Shown in pieces: positions 1 to 10,439 of a stretch of 55,839 nt of DNA (positions are counted from its first letter, which is position 1; each line of letters opens with the position of its first letter). The position numbers and the translations under genes are program-made. The notes below the pieces were generated by a model. The model searched no databases and was not told the DNA's origin. It was given only the letters and a program-made list of their open reading frames with translations. Source of the stretch: Spirochaetaceae bacterium (lineage in GTDB: Bacteria; Spirochaetota; Leptospiria; Leptospirales; Leptonemataceae); NCBI GenBank assembly GCA_002730875.1, contig PCBI01000001.1:1-55839 (forward strand), written 5' to 3'.

Positions 1-3000
1 TTTTCACGATGGCCTCATTCATAACAGGGGTCCAAATACCCCGGGTGATATTGTTTTCCAGGATGGCCTTGTCCCTGACAGCAAGACTGGACAGGAAAGA
101 AAAGAATACCGGTGTATAGTCCTTGTACTCCATACTGCTGGCCCCGCCGGCCGCCATCCAGGTCTGCACCGCATTCTGAATTTTCTGAGTTTCCTGCAAG
201 TCCTCCCCGAGTTGCGCCCATGTGGCCACCCCGGCCACAGAAAGAGCTATCTGTGAAGGAGTAAAATTGACTACCGCCGGATCCAGAGCTGCACCCGTGT
301 ACTGCTGATGTACATTATCCAGAATCTGATGAGTCCCGTAGAACCAGGCCATGAACTCCCCGCCAAAATCGCGGCGCCCCGAATCCCACATCTCCGCCAG
401 GCGACGGTAGACAATGGCTCGGGCTTCCTGCTCCTCGGCAGCGATCATCTCCCCAAAGTGTTCATCAAACTTGTCATCGAAGGCTTCCTTCTTCTTTTTG
501 ACCGCTATCTCTCGCTTTTCAATTTCTGCCTGAACGATGGTTGCCGCCTTTTCCAGACGCACCATTCGTCTGGTGTGAAATATGTAATCAGCCCGGGCAT
601 CGATCAGCTCTCCGTGACGTTCGTTCAGATCCCGCAAGGTCAATAGGATGAGTTCCGCTTCGGTGGATAGATCCCAGGTATCTTCCGAGTCTCCGTCATC
701 CTCGGCCGCGAGTTCCAGGAGTTCCTCCACGGACATTGTTCCAAGGGAGTCCAGATCCTCCTGAGAGAGGTCACTATCCTCAAAATCATAATTCTTGCGC
801 TCTTGCAGTTCTGTAAGACGCTCGATCTCCTCTTCATCCAGCTCATTATCCAGAAGTTCATGGCCCTGTTTTCTGAGCTCTGCTACTCGGTAAAAATCAT
901 CCAGATTGTCCTGGATCAGGATCTCGTAGCCCGCATTCTTGAACTGTCGCTCAATGGAGTTGTAGGCGATGAAGGCAGCTTCAAAGGCTTCCGCTGCATC
1001 CTCGGCATGTTGGGCCCAGGGGTCCTCTGTTACAGTGGACTCGATGGGATTTCCGTCCTCATCGAGAAGAGCTTTCTGGGTTCCGCCACTGCTGGCGTAC
1101 AGATATGGCGTATTCGCATATTCCTGCACGGTGGTCCGGGTATCCAGCTCCTGTTGAGACGCGTCTACCAGTGCGAAGATCTGTGACATGCGGTCCATTG
1201 TCTCTGTATAGCCCTGCATGGCCGCGAAGTATTCCTGCCGCTGCGCGTTTGCCTGTTGCTCTGCCTGGTCATAGTCGGCACGGGCCGCTTCGTAATCCTG
1301 CTCCACTGCCACCATCACTGTGTTGAAATAATCCCGCACAGCCTGATTTTGCGACTCCTGCCGACGACCCGCCTGCGCAAACTCCTTCATTGCTTTTTGC
1401 TCTGCTGACAGGCGATCTTCGAAAGCCTGTTGAGTGGCGGTTACGTCCTGGTCCAATCCGGTCTTTTCGCCGGCGAGAGCACTATTCTTGCCGCTCAAAT
1501 GCGCATGCAAATTCGAAATATTCTCCGATTGCTCCGAAGAGATTCTGGACAAAACTTCCTCGTAGCTTGCATTCTCCAACTCTTCAGGGCTTCCAAACAA
1601 CGTTTCGGACACAGCCTCCTCCAGAGCGTTGAACTCCTCTTGCTCTTCCAGTCGCTGTTCGGTTTGCCCGGCCTGTTCCATGACGGTTCGGAGAGCATTG
1701 TGCAGCCCCGAAATGCTCTCCAGGTAACTATTTGCGAGATTCGCGTAATAGACCTCTCGCATATCTGCCAGGGTTGTAACTTCCCGATCATTATACGCAT
1801 TCACGGTTCTTACTACGGGCCCCGCAATTTCTGTATCAGGGTCGGCCCCGCCATCCAGGATCGCGGATTCCCCGTTTGTGTTCTCGGGATCACTCAGTAG
1901 GGCTTCTTCCCAGCCTCCGTTTAATAGATCTTCGGCCGTCGTGTAGCCGGTATCGATTTGTTCCACCTCAAGATAAGCCGCGCCAGAAAACTGCCGAAAA
2001 GATTGAAGCGGGTCAGGATCGGTAGCGTCTGGATCCGGTTCCACAGAAATGGATTCACCGGCAGCCACCTGTTCCATAATTTCATTCAGTGCATCTGTTT
2101 CCTCTCCCTCAGCATCCACGAAAAGAGACGGATTATAGCTCTTGAGGTACTGTCGATACGCATGCAGCTGCCCGGCTCTCTCCGCACCTACGTATGTCCT
2201 GTAGTTTACGAAACGGTTGAGCGTTAAATTCTCCTGGCCGTTGCTATCGGTAAGCGGTCCGCGCAGGTCCGCAAACTCGGAAAGCCTGGTTGCAATTCTG
2301 AAATCCCGGTCGGCCTGCCTGGCAAGGCTTTCCAGAGCTTTGCTATCGCTCTGTAGAAATCCGCCCATCAGTTCCAGGATGAAAGCCGAACCTTTACCAG
2401 ATTCGTCCAACCGCTCCTGCATCAGGTCCACGCCATCAGCACTACCCGAGGAAAGATCCACCTGAAGTCGCTGCTGTCGCCCCTGACCTTGCTCCACAAG
2501 AGACTCCAGCTCAGCACGCTTTGCATCGTTGATTGCATATTCGTTCAGGTAGGTTCGCCAGAGCTCGGCCTGGTCCAGAATCCCTGCCTTGAATTGAGGC
2601 CCCATCTGGGATACGAGCTTCTGGATGCCCTCTGTCACATCTGCGCCGGAAAAGATAGCAGGCAATGCGCCGGAAAGGGCCAACTCATCACCGTTTTCGA
2701 AAATGGCGGAAATCAATGCCCGTCCCAGGCTATGACGATTCTCCTTTAGAACGGCAAAGTCTGCTTCGCTCAATCTTTGCGAAAAATACCCCAGAGCCAT
2801 GGAACTGAGCGCCGGAATGGTCCCGGACTGCGCCAGATTTTGCATCGCAGAATGATCCACGGAATCCGCCACTTTATCGCTTCTCAGCTGTAACTCTTCG
2901 GTGAGCAGCTCATCTTCTTCTAGAAGCGCTTTCAGCGCATCGAAATCAGATTTCTGGCCTACACTCAGGCCGTTGTAGAACTCGCTGTTTGTGCCGGAGG

Positions 3001-6000
3001 CTCGGTCCAGAAGGCTCTTCATGAGGTCACCTTTCTGGTTCAGGTAAAGAGTAAAGAGAGGACTGTCCTTTAAATCCGGGTCGGACTCCAGAGCCTGGGA
3101 CACGGCCTGACTCAAAGTGGTCAGATCCGCACCGTGGTCTTCCAAGAAAGCCTGGTGAATTAGAAGATTCCCTTCCGTGGGAAAGAATTCCTCTGTAATG
3201 GCAGCGCTCTCTGTTTCTAAAATGGCGGTTTGTAGGTCAGCCCCGCCCACGCTCTGATAGGCGCTGTCCTGATTAATGTAAGATCTAACGAAACTCAGGG
3301 CCGGTTCGCTCAGGTCATCGTATCCAGTTTCCAGAAGAATGCGATCTGCAAGATCTGGATCATCATAAAGAGTCCCTTGTCCTCCCGTTTCCAGCAGAGC
3401 CAGGATCTCCACAAAGTTCTCTTCGCCGCCCGAATCCGCCTGCGAAGAGTTTGTAAGGGATTCGGCCATGGCCAGGTAATCTGAATGATTGGCCAGAATG
3501 TCTGCAAATTGATCGGGAAGCACATTGCTTTCATCCGGCACCGGCTCATTTAATTCTCCGTCCAGAAATCGCTGGTACAGCGCACCGGGTAGACGAGACA
3601 TGGGATCCAGGTCCTGCCTGTGAATCTCAAAGCCCAGGGTTTCCAGATAGGCTGTTTCGTCAGTAGATGCAATGCGTTCTCGAAGACTCTTTCCAGCCAC
3701 AGCGTAGGCAGGATCATCCAGAAACTGTTGAAATAAGGCAGCAAATGACTCTCTCTGTTCTGCGGTTGTGGCTCCGGTTACGGTCTTATCGGCCAGGAAG
3801 TCCTTAATTCGCAGAGCAAATATGTAATCCTGAAAGTCAGCGCTGTATTCGCTTTCATCTGCGCTGAGCAACTTGTCCGGAAAGTCTATACCGGCCATGG
3901 CATCTGCCTCGGCCTTCATATCATTCCATTGACGAACAGAAAGAATCTCGTTTAGCAAGGCCGCTTGACGGGGCTGCATTTTTCTGGATTCAAAATAGGC
4001 ACTCAGGACCTCGCTATTCGAGATACCCGAAAGACTGCTGAAAGCCTCGAATTCAGAAAGCGATGAGAACTCATCTAGAAATGCATGAAAATCCCGGGCA
4101 AGAATCTGCTTCTGAAAGAATTCCGGGATTCCGCTCAGGTTCAGCCCGGGGCGTTCTTCCATGGAAACACTTTCCGGCAAATCCTGGCCATCCAGAAATT
4201 CCCGGTATCGCTCTTCTGCCAGTTCGCTTCCACGCACCACCAGCAAATTGAGAAACTCCTCCGGATAGCTTTCAGCATTGAAGGTCTCTTTACTGGACTC
4301 TGAATTGAAGCTCTGTAGGGCAATAATGAATGCCTTCTCTTTCTGGGTTTCGGTGAGCAAAGACAGTTCTCCATCCCAGGCACCGTTCTTTCCATCTTCG
4401 CCTTTTAGGTAGGAGAACAGCATTTCAGCGGTGAGCGCGGCCTCAATCATTGCATCAAGAGAGGAGGTCAAACCGGTCTTCGCATCGCTCAGCTCCTGAA
4501 CGAGGGCAGCCTTGAGTGCGTCGCCGGTAAGCTCCGGCTCATTTACCATGATTTCCATGATAATGCTTCTGGAAAGAGATCCGGATGCCAGTTCGGGAAG
4601 CTCGGCAGTAATCAGGCTGCGAAGAGTCTCATCACTGTCCGGGTCCGTGGACGGGCTTAAACTGTTGATTACGCCAATCGCTGAGTCGAAATCCAGAACC
4701 TGAAATGAAGACAGATAATACTCCGGATCCTTTTCCGCTATGAAGTCGTTGTTTGGATTAAGCTCTGACTGAAGCGCCGATTGAAAGCTCGACAGTGCTG
4801 ATGCCAGCACCTGGTCGGTGCGATACTCTCTCAGCAATGCATGAGCGTCCTCATACAGCGAAAGCCTCTGTTGAATGGCTTCGGGCACATCTGTGGACTC
4901 ATCGCCGTCTACGTTTCTACGAGCTTCTTCTTCCAGGAGCTCGAAATTCGCCTGACTGTCCAGGATGGCAAGTATAGCCGAAGGCGAGGCACCATTCTGG
5001 AGCGCCTCCATGATTTGATCCTCGAAGCCCTTCCACGCAGGCAGGACTTGCTGAAGGTGAGCGGAGTTCTCCTTCATTCGATCCGCACGATCTCTGATAT
5101 CCTCTACGGAGGAATCCCGCATTTCTATGATTTCCCGGGCCGCAGCAACTTCAACAAGGTGCCCTTGCAGCATCATGATCGCTGTTTGCATTTCCTCGGA
5201 AAGCGTCCCTGCTGTTTGTGGATTCTGAGCATAATCCACCAGGTTCTCCGATAGAGCTTCAAGAACGGATCCCGGCAGACTGTCATTCAAAGCGACAGCG
5301 ATATCGTCGATTTCCGAAATATCTGTTATTCCCAGGGACTCGAAGTCATCTGAAATCACGAAGACATCGCCATCCCGACGCGCTTCTCCTCTCGCATCCG
5401 GCTCGAAGATGCCCAGAGCAAGCCCCAGCACCTCCACAACAGGGAGCTCACCGGAAGTGTTCGTCTGGTCGGTGGAAAATATCTGGCGCTTCTGCCTGTC
5501 TCTTTGAAGCTCCCGCAATTCCTCGGAGAAGAAATCTCTCACTTGGGAAACAAAATGGGAGCTACTTCCTTTGCCCTGCTGCAATTCCTGGAGAAAAGCA
5601 GTCAGACGGCGGATCTCTTCCTGTCGAGATTGAACGTCCGGTTTGGCCGCATCAATGACATCCTGAAGCTCCTGTATGCGACCTTCCAGCACAGAAATAT
5701 CTGAGGCGTACTTCGCTTCCAGCTCCGCCTTCTCCGGATCCGTTGCCTCATTGATCTCTTCCTGCATTTCGAGAAGTTGCGAGCGCAGGATGGCGACGCG
5801 ATCCCGGTATTCCGAGTATTCGGGATGAGCTTCCAGAAACTCCTGTTGCTTCGCTTGAAGCCGTCGCGCCAGGGACTTCGCCTCTTCACGCTCAAAGATC
5901 CTTTCATACCCTGTATCCAGTTGATCCAGATCCCGCGTTATCAGAGTTCGAATTTGATCCAGGTCCCTTCGAAGGTACGTTGCGTTTCTCGAACGGATAC

Positions 6001-8470
6001 CGGAATACCCGAGCAGCACCTTTCTCTGTTCAACGGATAATTCGTAGAAAGAGGCCTCAAGACTGCTTTCATCCGCAGAGAGGACAGCATCCAGAGCGTC
6101 TTTCAAAGATGTCCGCTCTTCGCGAAATTCGACAACCCAGGAATCCGTCGCAGCGGTAGGCCGTTCGTTTGCAAACTCTGTCCAATAATATGAACTATCA
6201 TCCAGTCGCTCCGCCTGCTCGATCAAGGCCTGCCATCGTTCAGCCACCGGAGTGGGATCCTGCGCGTCCGGCACTTCGGAGGCCGCTTCTATAGTGCCAC
6301 GATTGTCAATGATCCAGTCCCTTACTATTCTCAGACCAAATGCGCGTTCTTCATCGCCATTCGTTTCCACGGTGGCGAGTCGATCTTCCACGTCTGCAAT
6401 GATTTCTGCATAGCTATTCCCTTCATTGGACTCAAGGATCTGCTTAAGATCAAACGTTACCTGAGCGGACATACCCAGCATATCCTCACGAATCTCGTCT
6501 GCCCGATCCTCGAGCTCCGCTGCATCGGGAATTTCGCTCTCAGCTGGTTTGCGGCCCAGCCGATTCAGAAGGGCCAGCCGAACCGACTCCTCGGTGGAAA
6601 TCAGACCGGTCTCCAGCTCTTCCAGGTCTTTCTCCAGCCTTCTAAGCTCCTGTGCTTTTCGATCTTTCTGGTATTGGCGATCGTCTTCGCTGGTATCCTC
6701 GTCGTCGATGATCTCTTGAATATCCTCAAGCAAATCAAGTCTAGCCTGTATGGACTGCATTGCCTGCGCTACGGCAGGTCCAGGAGACACAGTGAGGTCT
6801 TCCTTGATCGCCAGAATGGCCTGCGCCCTGGCATCTACCTCCGCCGGGTAGTCCGTACCCCCTTTCAAGTTTTGCAAAGCCTGTCGGGCATTCGTCGCAT
6901 TGTTCAGGGCTGTGACCAGAGCCAGGGCCTCTTCGGTCTCACTCTGCTGGTGCGTTACCTGGTTGCGTTGTCCTATGGTATCATAGTATTCCTTTGACGC
7001 GTTCTCCGAGCCGGTCGCCAACGGCACATCCGCCGCATCTTCTACACTCTTCATCTGGCTCATCACACTGCCCAGGGCACTGGCAGCGTTGCGCAGCTCG
7101 ATTTGAATCAGTTCTTCCGCATTCCCAGACTTCTGGATTTCCAGATCAATTCTGGCCTGTTTATACGCTTCGCGGGATTCATTTAAACGCTCTTCGGCCA
7201 GTCGCAGGGTTTCAGTCGTAGCTTCCAGATCGTCTTTCAGATCTCCCAGTGCATCCTTTCTTTGTTTCAGATTGGGCTGGTTTAGTGCTGTTTGAATTAA
7301 CTCCCGCTCTTCCGAGTAATTAAACTCCCCGGCCAGCTTTTCCATTTCCAAAGAGAGAGCCTGTGCGGTTCCGTGCAGGGCCTTCCATCGGTTGGCAAGA
7401 GTGGATGCGGTGGCGTTGCCCGAAAGAACATCATCTCGAAAGGATTGCAGTCGATCTCGAAACGGGATTAAAGGATGAGCCGAGGCATCTTCGCCGGTGA
7501 ACCCGGTAAGAAGCGCATTTAGCTCTCCCAGCATATCGTTCAGATCATCCGCGTCCGGCGAAGTCTCAGAATCAAGGTCCGCCACATCCGAAATGAAGTC
7601 CGAGCTGGACTGAAGATTTTCCCCTCTCGCAGAATACAACTCGAAGTCAGTTTGTTGCTGAATCAGTTGATCCAGCAACGATTCGTAGGCCGCTGGATCT
7701 GCATCCGGATCCATGCCCTGTAGCTGAAGCGCCAGGTCCCCCGCTTCGCCGGCCGTTACATCGTATGCCAGTTGTAAGAGATCAGTCTTAAGCTTGCTCG
7801 CCTGCACTCTCCAGTCTGTAACCGCAGCCATCTCCAGACCGGCCCCATGCTTTTCTGCTATGTCTGCATAATGTTTTACTCTACGGGCCCGCTCCAGCCG
7901 TTGAGCCTGACGATCCCGTTCCCTGCGAAGCACTTCCCATTCGTATTCAGCATCGGTCATCAAATAGGGATCGTTTGCATTTCCGGTAATGTGCTGGCGA
8001 TACAGCCCGTCTTCCAGTTTGCCCAGAATAAGATCGCGCAATCGGCTGTCTTCATTGGTCGACTCTGCGAAGAACTTATTTTCAATCGCCTCTTTGATTT
8101 CGACCAGAGCCTGGTCACGAAGCGCTTTCGCATCCAGATCTTGCTGGGACCCTTCCTCTACGTCTTCGGGCCAGAGTTCTTCAGCGCCGCCCTTCCGCTT
8201 GATGATATCCTTTATTAGCCTGGAGATCTCAATGCCATGCTCCAGATATTCTTTGTCCAGGCCGGCCACCAGCTCACGCATTTCCTCGATGCTATCCATG
8301 GCCTGGTAGTTGAAGTCCTCGCTTCCCTGAAGCTTTTCGGCGCGGCTTACAAAAAGGCTATTTGACCGGATATCACTCTCGATGTCTCGGACGTATAGAG
8401 CGTAGTCTGTGCGATTGATATCTTCGGAGAGCCAGTCTTCCAGATCGCTCCTAAATTCGTCTTCGTCCAT
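1..8470 (-). CDS. giant acidic coiled-coil protein, partial (3' end beyond window; 5' end probably lost)
   Basis: The minus frame beginning at the ATG at 8470 is open without a stop to base 1, giving at least 2,823 codons. Spot checks at 7000, 4423 and 22 are all in this frame. The product is very rich in Glu, Asp, Leu, Gln and Ala, with long heptad-like helical stretches (for example around residues 180-230 and 830-950) and stretches of short helical segments in the middle. No signal peptide, membrane span or enzyme motif is visible. The frame stays open about 60 bases upstream of this ATG and still reads like protein to about base 8,500, so the true N-terminus is probably missing. Size and composition recall the very long proteins of Leptospira (the TIGR04388 type), a comparison made from memory. 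A structural or surface role is a guess. It is transcribed away from the efflux operon. Confidence 0.85.
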   Translation of the reverse strand, partial: MDEDEFRSDLEDWLSEDINRTDYALYVRDIESDIRSNSLFVSRAEKLQGSEDFNYQAMDSIEEMRELVAGLDKEYLEHGIEISRLIKDIIKRKGGAEELWPEDVEEGSQQDLDAKALRDQALVEIKEAIENKFFAESTNEDSRLRDLILGKLEDGLYRQHITGNANDPYLMTDAEYEWEVLRRERDRQAQRLERARRVKHYADIAEKHGAGLEMAAVTDWRVQASKLKTDLLQLAYDVTAGEAGDLALQLQGMDPDADPAAYESLLDQLIQQQTDFELYSARGENLQSSSDFISDVADLDSETSPDADDLNDMLGELNALLTGFTGEDASAHPLIPFRDRLQSFRDDVLSGNATASTLANRWKALHGTAQALSLEMEKLAGEFNYSEERELIQTALNQPNLKQRKDALGDLKDDLEATTETLRLAEERLNESREAYKQARIDLEIQKSGNAEELIQIELRNAASALGSVMSQMKSVEDAADVPLATGSENASKEYYDTIGQRNQVTHQQSETEEALALVTALNNATNARQALQNLKGGTDYPAEVDARAQAILAIKEDLTVSPGPAVAQAMQSIQARLDLLEDIQEIIDDEDTSEDDRQYQKDRKAQELRRLEKDLEELETGLISTEESVRLALLNRLGRKPAESEIPDAAELEDRADEIREDMLGMSAQVTFDLKQILESNEGNSYAEIIADVEDRLATVETNGDEERAFGLRIVRDWIIDNRGTIEAASEVPDAQDPTPVAERWQALIEQAERLDDSSYYWTEFANERPTAATDSWVVEFREERTSLKDALDAVLSADESSLEASFYELSVEQRKVLLGYSGIRSRNATYLRRDLDQIRTLITRDLDQLDTGYERIFEREEAKSLARRLQAKQQEFLEAHPEYSEYRDRVAILRSQLLEMQEEINEATDPEKAELEAKYASDISVLEGRIQELQDVIDAAKPDVQSRQEEIRRLTAFLQELQQGKGSSSHFVSQVRDFFSEELRELQRDRQKRQIFSTDQTNTSGELPVVEVLGLALGIFEPDARGEARRDGDVFVISDDFESLGITDISEIDDIAVALNDSLPGSVLEALSENLVDYAQNPQTAGTLSEEMQTAIMMLQGHLVEVAAAREIIEMRDSSVEDIRDRADRMKENSAHLQQVLPAWKGFEDQIMEALQNGASPSAILAILDSQANFELLEEEARRNVDGDESTDVPEAIQQRLSLYEDAHALLREYRTDQVLASALSSFQSALQSELNPNNDFIAEKDPEYYLSSFQVLDFDSAIGVINSLSPSTDPDSDETLRSLITAELPELASGSLSRSIIMEIMVNEPELTGDALKAALVQELSDAKTGLTSSLDAMIEAALTAEMLFSYLKGEDGKNGAWDGELSLLTETQKEKAFIIALQSFNSESSKETFNAESYPEEFLNLLVVRGSELAEERYREFLDGQDLPESVSMEERPGLNLSGIPEFFQKQILARDFHAFLDEFSSLSEFEAFSSLSGISNSEVLSAYFESRKMQPRQAALLNEILSVRQWNDMKAEADAMAGIDFPDKLLSADESEYSADFQDYIFALRIKDFLADKTVTGATTAEQRESFAALFQQFLDDPAYAVAGKSLRERIASTDETAYLETLGFEIHRQDLDPMSRLPGALYQRFLDGELNEPVPDESNVLPDQFADILANHSDYLAMAESLTNSSQADSGGEENFVEILALLETGGQGTLYDDPDLADRILLETGYDDLSEPALSFVRSYINQDSAYQSVGGADLQTAILETESAAITEEFFPTEGNLLIHQAFLEDHGADLTTLSQAVSQALESDPDLKDSPLFTLYLNQKGDLMKSLLDRASGTNSEFYNGLSVGQKSDFDALKALLEEDELLTEELQLRSDKVADSVDHSAMQNLAQSGTIPALSSMALGYFSQRLSEADFAVLKENRHSLGRALISAIFENGDELALSGALPAIFSGADVTEGIQKLVSQMGPQFKAGILDQAELWRTYLNEYAINDAKRAELESLVEQGQGRQQRLQVDLSSGSADGVDLMQERLDESGKGSAFILELMGGFLQSDSKALESLARQADRDFRIATRLSEFADLRGPLTDSNGQENLTLNRFVNYRTYVGAERAGQLHAYRQYLKSYNPSLFVDAEGEETDALNEIMEQVAAGESISVEPDPDATDPDPLQSFRQFSGAAYLEVEQIDTGYTTAEDLLNGGWEEALLSDPENTNGESAILDGGADPDTEIAGPVVRTVNAYNDREVTTLADMREVYYANLANSYLESISGLHNALRTVMEQAGQTEQRLEEQEEFNALEEAVSETLFGSPEELENASYEEVLSRISSEQSENISNLHAHLSGKNSALAGEKTGLDQDVTATQQAFEDRLSAEQKAMKEFAQAGRRQESQNQAVRDYFNTVMVAVEQDYEAARADYDQAEQQANAQRQEYFAAMQGYTETMDRMSQIFALVDASQQELDTRTTVQEYANTPYLYASSGGTQKALLDEDGNPIESTVTEDPWAQHAEDAAEAFEAAFIAYNSIERQFKNAGYEILIQDNLDDFYRVAELRKQGHELLDNELDEEEIERLTELQERKNYDFEDSDLSQEDLDSLGTMSVEELLELAAEDDGDSEDTWDLSTEAELILLTLRDLNERHGELIDARADYIFHTRRMVRLEKAATIVQAEIEKREIAVKKKKEAFDDKFDEHFGEMIAAEEQEARAIVYRRLAEMWDSGRRDFGGEFMAWFYGTHQILDNVHQQYTGAALDPAVVNFTPSQIALSVAGVATWAQLGEDLQETQKIQNAVQTWMAAGGASSMEYKDYTPVFFSFLSSLAVRDKAILENNITRGIWTPVMNEAIVK

Positions 8471-8484
8471 TTTTTCAAATTCTT

Positions 8485-8525
8485 CTCGAAGCTCCTGGAC
8501 AGAACCCCGACTACTCCGGGGAAAA
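8485..8525. other. junction of two 5'-truncated genes
   Basis: Leftward from about 8,500 the minus strand reads as convincing acidic helical protein; rightward the plus strand reads as convincing TPR protein. Neither has a plausible start codon or ribosome binding site of its own at the junction, and there is no room for a promoter. This fits a deletion, inversion or other rearrangement breakpoint, or a misassembly. No insertion sequence or target duplication is visible here. Confidence 0.55.
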
Positions 8526-8969
8526 ATCTACTTCTTTACGCGCAAATTTGGAGCCGCAGAGCAGGATCTTCAGAAGATCCTGGAGGAGGACTCCTCACAC
8601 CCCTACGCAAAGCTGTGGCTCGCCAAAGTAATCGCAACGGACGAGAAGCGTCTAAAGGAAGCGGCAGCGCTACTAACAGAACTTACCGACCGAAACCCGG
8701 ATGACGTCGTGGCCCATTACTATCTCGCGCGATGCCTGGAACAAACCGGCGAGTACGGCAGGGCTATCGTTCATTATCAACATGCTCTCGGCGCTGAATA
8801 TCATCTGAGCAAAGCCCATCTACACCTGGGGACTCTCCTCAAGGCTCATAAGCTGGAGGGCCGGGCGGCGAAGCATTTCCGAAGAGTGGAACAGCTCAGC
8901 ATTAACAAAGAAGATGCTCGAAAAGCCCGGCAACTACTGGCAACGGAGGAGGCCTCCAGTGAAAAATAG
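8499..8969 (+). pseudogene. TPR-repeat protein, 5'-truncated
   Basis: The frame ending at 8969 encodes about 155 residues of typical tetratricopeptide repeats: alternating helices with Ala/Gly/Tyr at consensus positions, including 'LWLAKV', 'AHYYLARCLEQTGEYGRA' and 'AHLHLGTLLKAH'. The match to TPR starts abruptly at about base 8,500. Upstream the same frame is only the antisense of the giant gene, and the only start-like codon is a GTG at 8409 inside it. A signal peptide or lipobox, expected for a TPR protein beside TolC, is absent. I infer that the gene lost its 5' part at the junction near 8,500. Its stop overlaps the TolC start by 11 bases, so it was originally the first or an early gene of this efflux operon. 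Confidence 0.7.
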
Positions 8970-10437
8970 GATTTCTTTCAGTTTTCAGAGCCCTTTTCTC
9001 GCGCTGGCCTGCCTATCCTTGCTGGCTCTACCGCAGTTGCTGATGGGGAAGCCAGGCAGCCATGAGTCTCAAGACCTGCTGGACCTTCCCGGTGTAGAAC
9101 GGCTTGCGGCAGAGCACAGTCTTGAGATGAGAAATGCAAGAATTGATCGAGCTATTGCCAAAGAAAGGGCCGAAGCCCGATTCAGAGAATACTTCCCTTC
9201 CCTGTCCGTTTCCTACCGACAGAATCGCACCGTAGCCCAGCGCGACTTTGACAACGGTTTGTACTCGGTTCAGGTAAGTGCCAGCCAGCCGATTTACGAT
9301 GGTGGCCGTTCTTCACTCCGATACGAGATGTCGAAGATTGACCAGAAACTGGCTCGGGATCGGTCAGAGCTACTCCGTGACCAGATTCGCTACAAAGCAA
9401 GGGAGGCCTACATCGGATTACAGCAAGCGGTGGCTTCCCTGTCCATTGCGAAAGCTTCAGTAACCCGCAGTTCGCGACTGCTGGAAAAATCCAGCATGGA
9501 ATATGAGCGGGGTATGATCACTGAACTGGATTACCTGGAGATTCAAAATCAGCATGACAGGAACCTGCTGGAAGTTGATGCGCAGAAAAGACGTCTATCT
9601 GTGGCAGCGGAGAGTCTATACCTTGCCACGGGCCTCGCTCCAGCCAGCTTTCGAGGAATTCGATTGCTCGACCTGGAGCACACCACATTTCGACAACTCG
9701 AGATGACTGCTGACGAATTGGCAGCGCTCGCCATTGACAATCATCCAGAAGTTGTGAAAGCACGACTGAGTTTGTACCGTGCCCGAAAAGAGTATCTCAT
9801 CACAAAGCAATACTACCTGCCTACCGTCTCACTGACAGCGCGATACGGTAAAACAGGAGAGACCTGGCCGCCCACCACCTCCGAATGGGGCTTCGGCATT
9901 AACTTCACTTTTCGTGGATTCGACAGCACACTTTCCAATGACGTCGGGATCAACCGATCCAGAGGAGGAACCAGCGAAGGGATCACGTCCGGAGGCCAGC
10001 TAGATCTTCTCAACGATATGGAACGAGAGTCGTCGCATCTGGCCAACACCAAAGCCCTCTTACAGGCCCAGAGAACCATCGAGGACTTAAGAAAGACTCT
10101 GCCGCTCAGAGCTCGAATCCTGAAAAGGGAGTATTCTGAAAAGCTCCGCGGCCTGGAGCTCGCCCGCCGGGGTGCCGAGATCAGTAAGAAACGCTTCTTC
10201 ATTGATCTATTGCGCTACGAAAGAGGAGAAATCTCCCTCGAAGAATACAATGAAGAAGAACTACGATTCAAACAAAGCATGCAATCCCTGGCGGAGCAGC
10301 AGTCCGGACTTGTTCTTTTCATTGCAAATATGGAGCTCGAGCTCGGCCTAAACGTGGACCGGTTAAACCTGCTCGAGTTGAATTACCTCAGTGCACGCCA
10401 CAGCGAACAATTGTTCGACCAGTATCTGGAGATGTAA
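8959..10437 (+). CDS. TolC-family outer membrane efflux protein
   Basis: This is the outer-membrane channel partner for RND pumps, forming a periplasmic helical tunnel in the outer membrane. I chose the GTG at 8959 because a GGAGGAGG-like Shine-Dalgarno lies 6-8 bases before it and it starts directly with a signal peptide (KNR, then a hydrophobic stretch to about residue 30). The 493-residue length is normal for the family. The body shows the duplicated long helical hairpins of the family: Ala/Leu/Arg-rich helices, short beta segments ('SLSVSYRQ', 'TVSLTARYG'), and a repeated pattern in the two halves. The gene overlaps the TPR stop by 11 bases and precedes the adaptor by 2 bases, which argues for one transcript and a functional pump complex. 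Confidence 0.9.
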   Translation: MKNRISFSFQSPFLALACLSLLALPQLLMGKPGSHESQDLLDLPGVERLAAEHSLEMRNARIDRAIAKERAEARFREYFPSLSVSYRQNRTVAQRDFDNGLYSVQVSASQPIYDGGRSSLRYEMSKIDQKLARDRSELLRDQIRYKAREAYIGLQQAVASLSIAKASVTRSSRLLEKSSMEYERGMITELDYLEIQNQHDRNLLEVDAQKRRLSVAAESLYLATGLAPASFRGIRLLDLEHTTFRQLEMTADELAALAIDNHPEVVKARLSLYRARKEYLITKQYYLPTVSLTARYGKTGETWPPTTSEWGFGINFTFRGFDSTLSNDVGINRSRGGTSEGITSGGQLDLLNDMERESSHLANTKALLQAQRTIEDLRKTLPLRARILKREYSEKLRGLELARRGAEISKKRFFIDLLRYERGEISLEEYNEEELRFKQSMQSLAEQQSGLVLFIANMELELGLNVDRLNLLELNYLSARHSEQLFDQYLEM

Positions 10438-10439
10438 CC

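Noticed and set aside
1..8470. Many short frames on both strands inside the giant gene
   Set aside because: They lie in other frames of one continuous open frame and have skewed Arg/Ser/Pro compositions typical of shadows.
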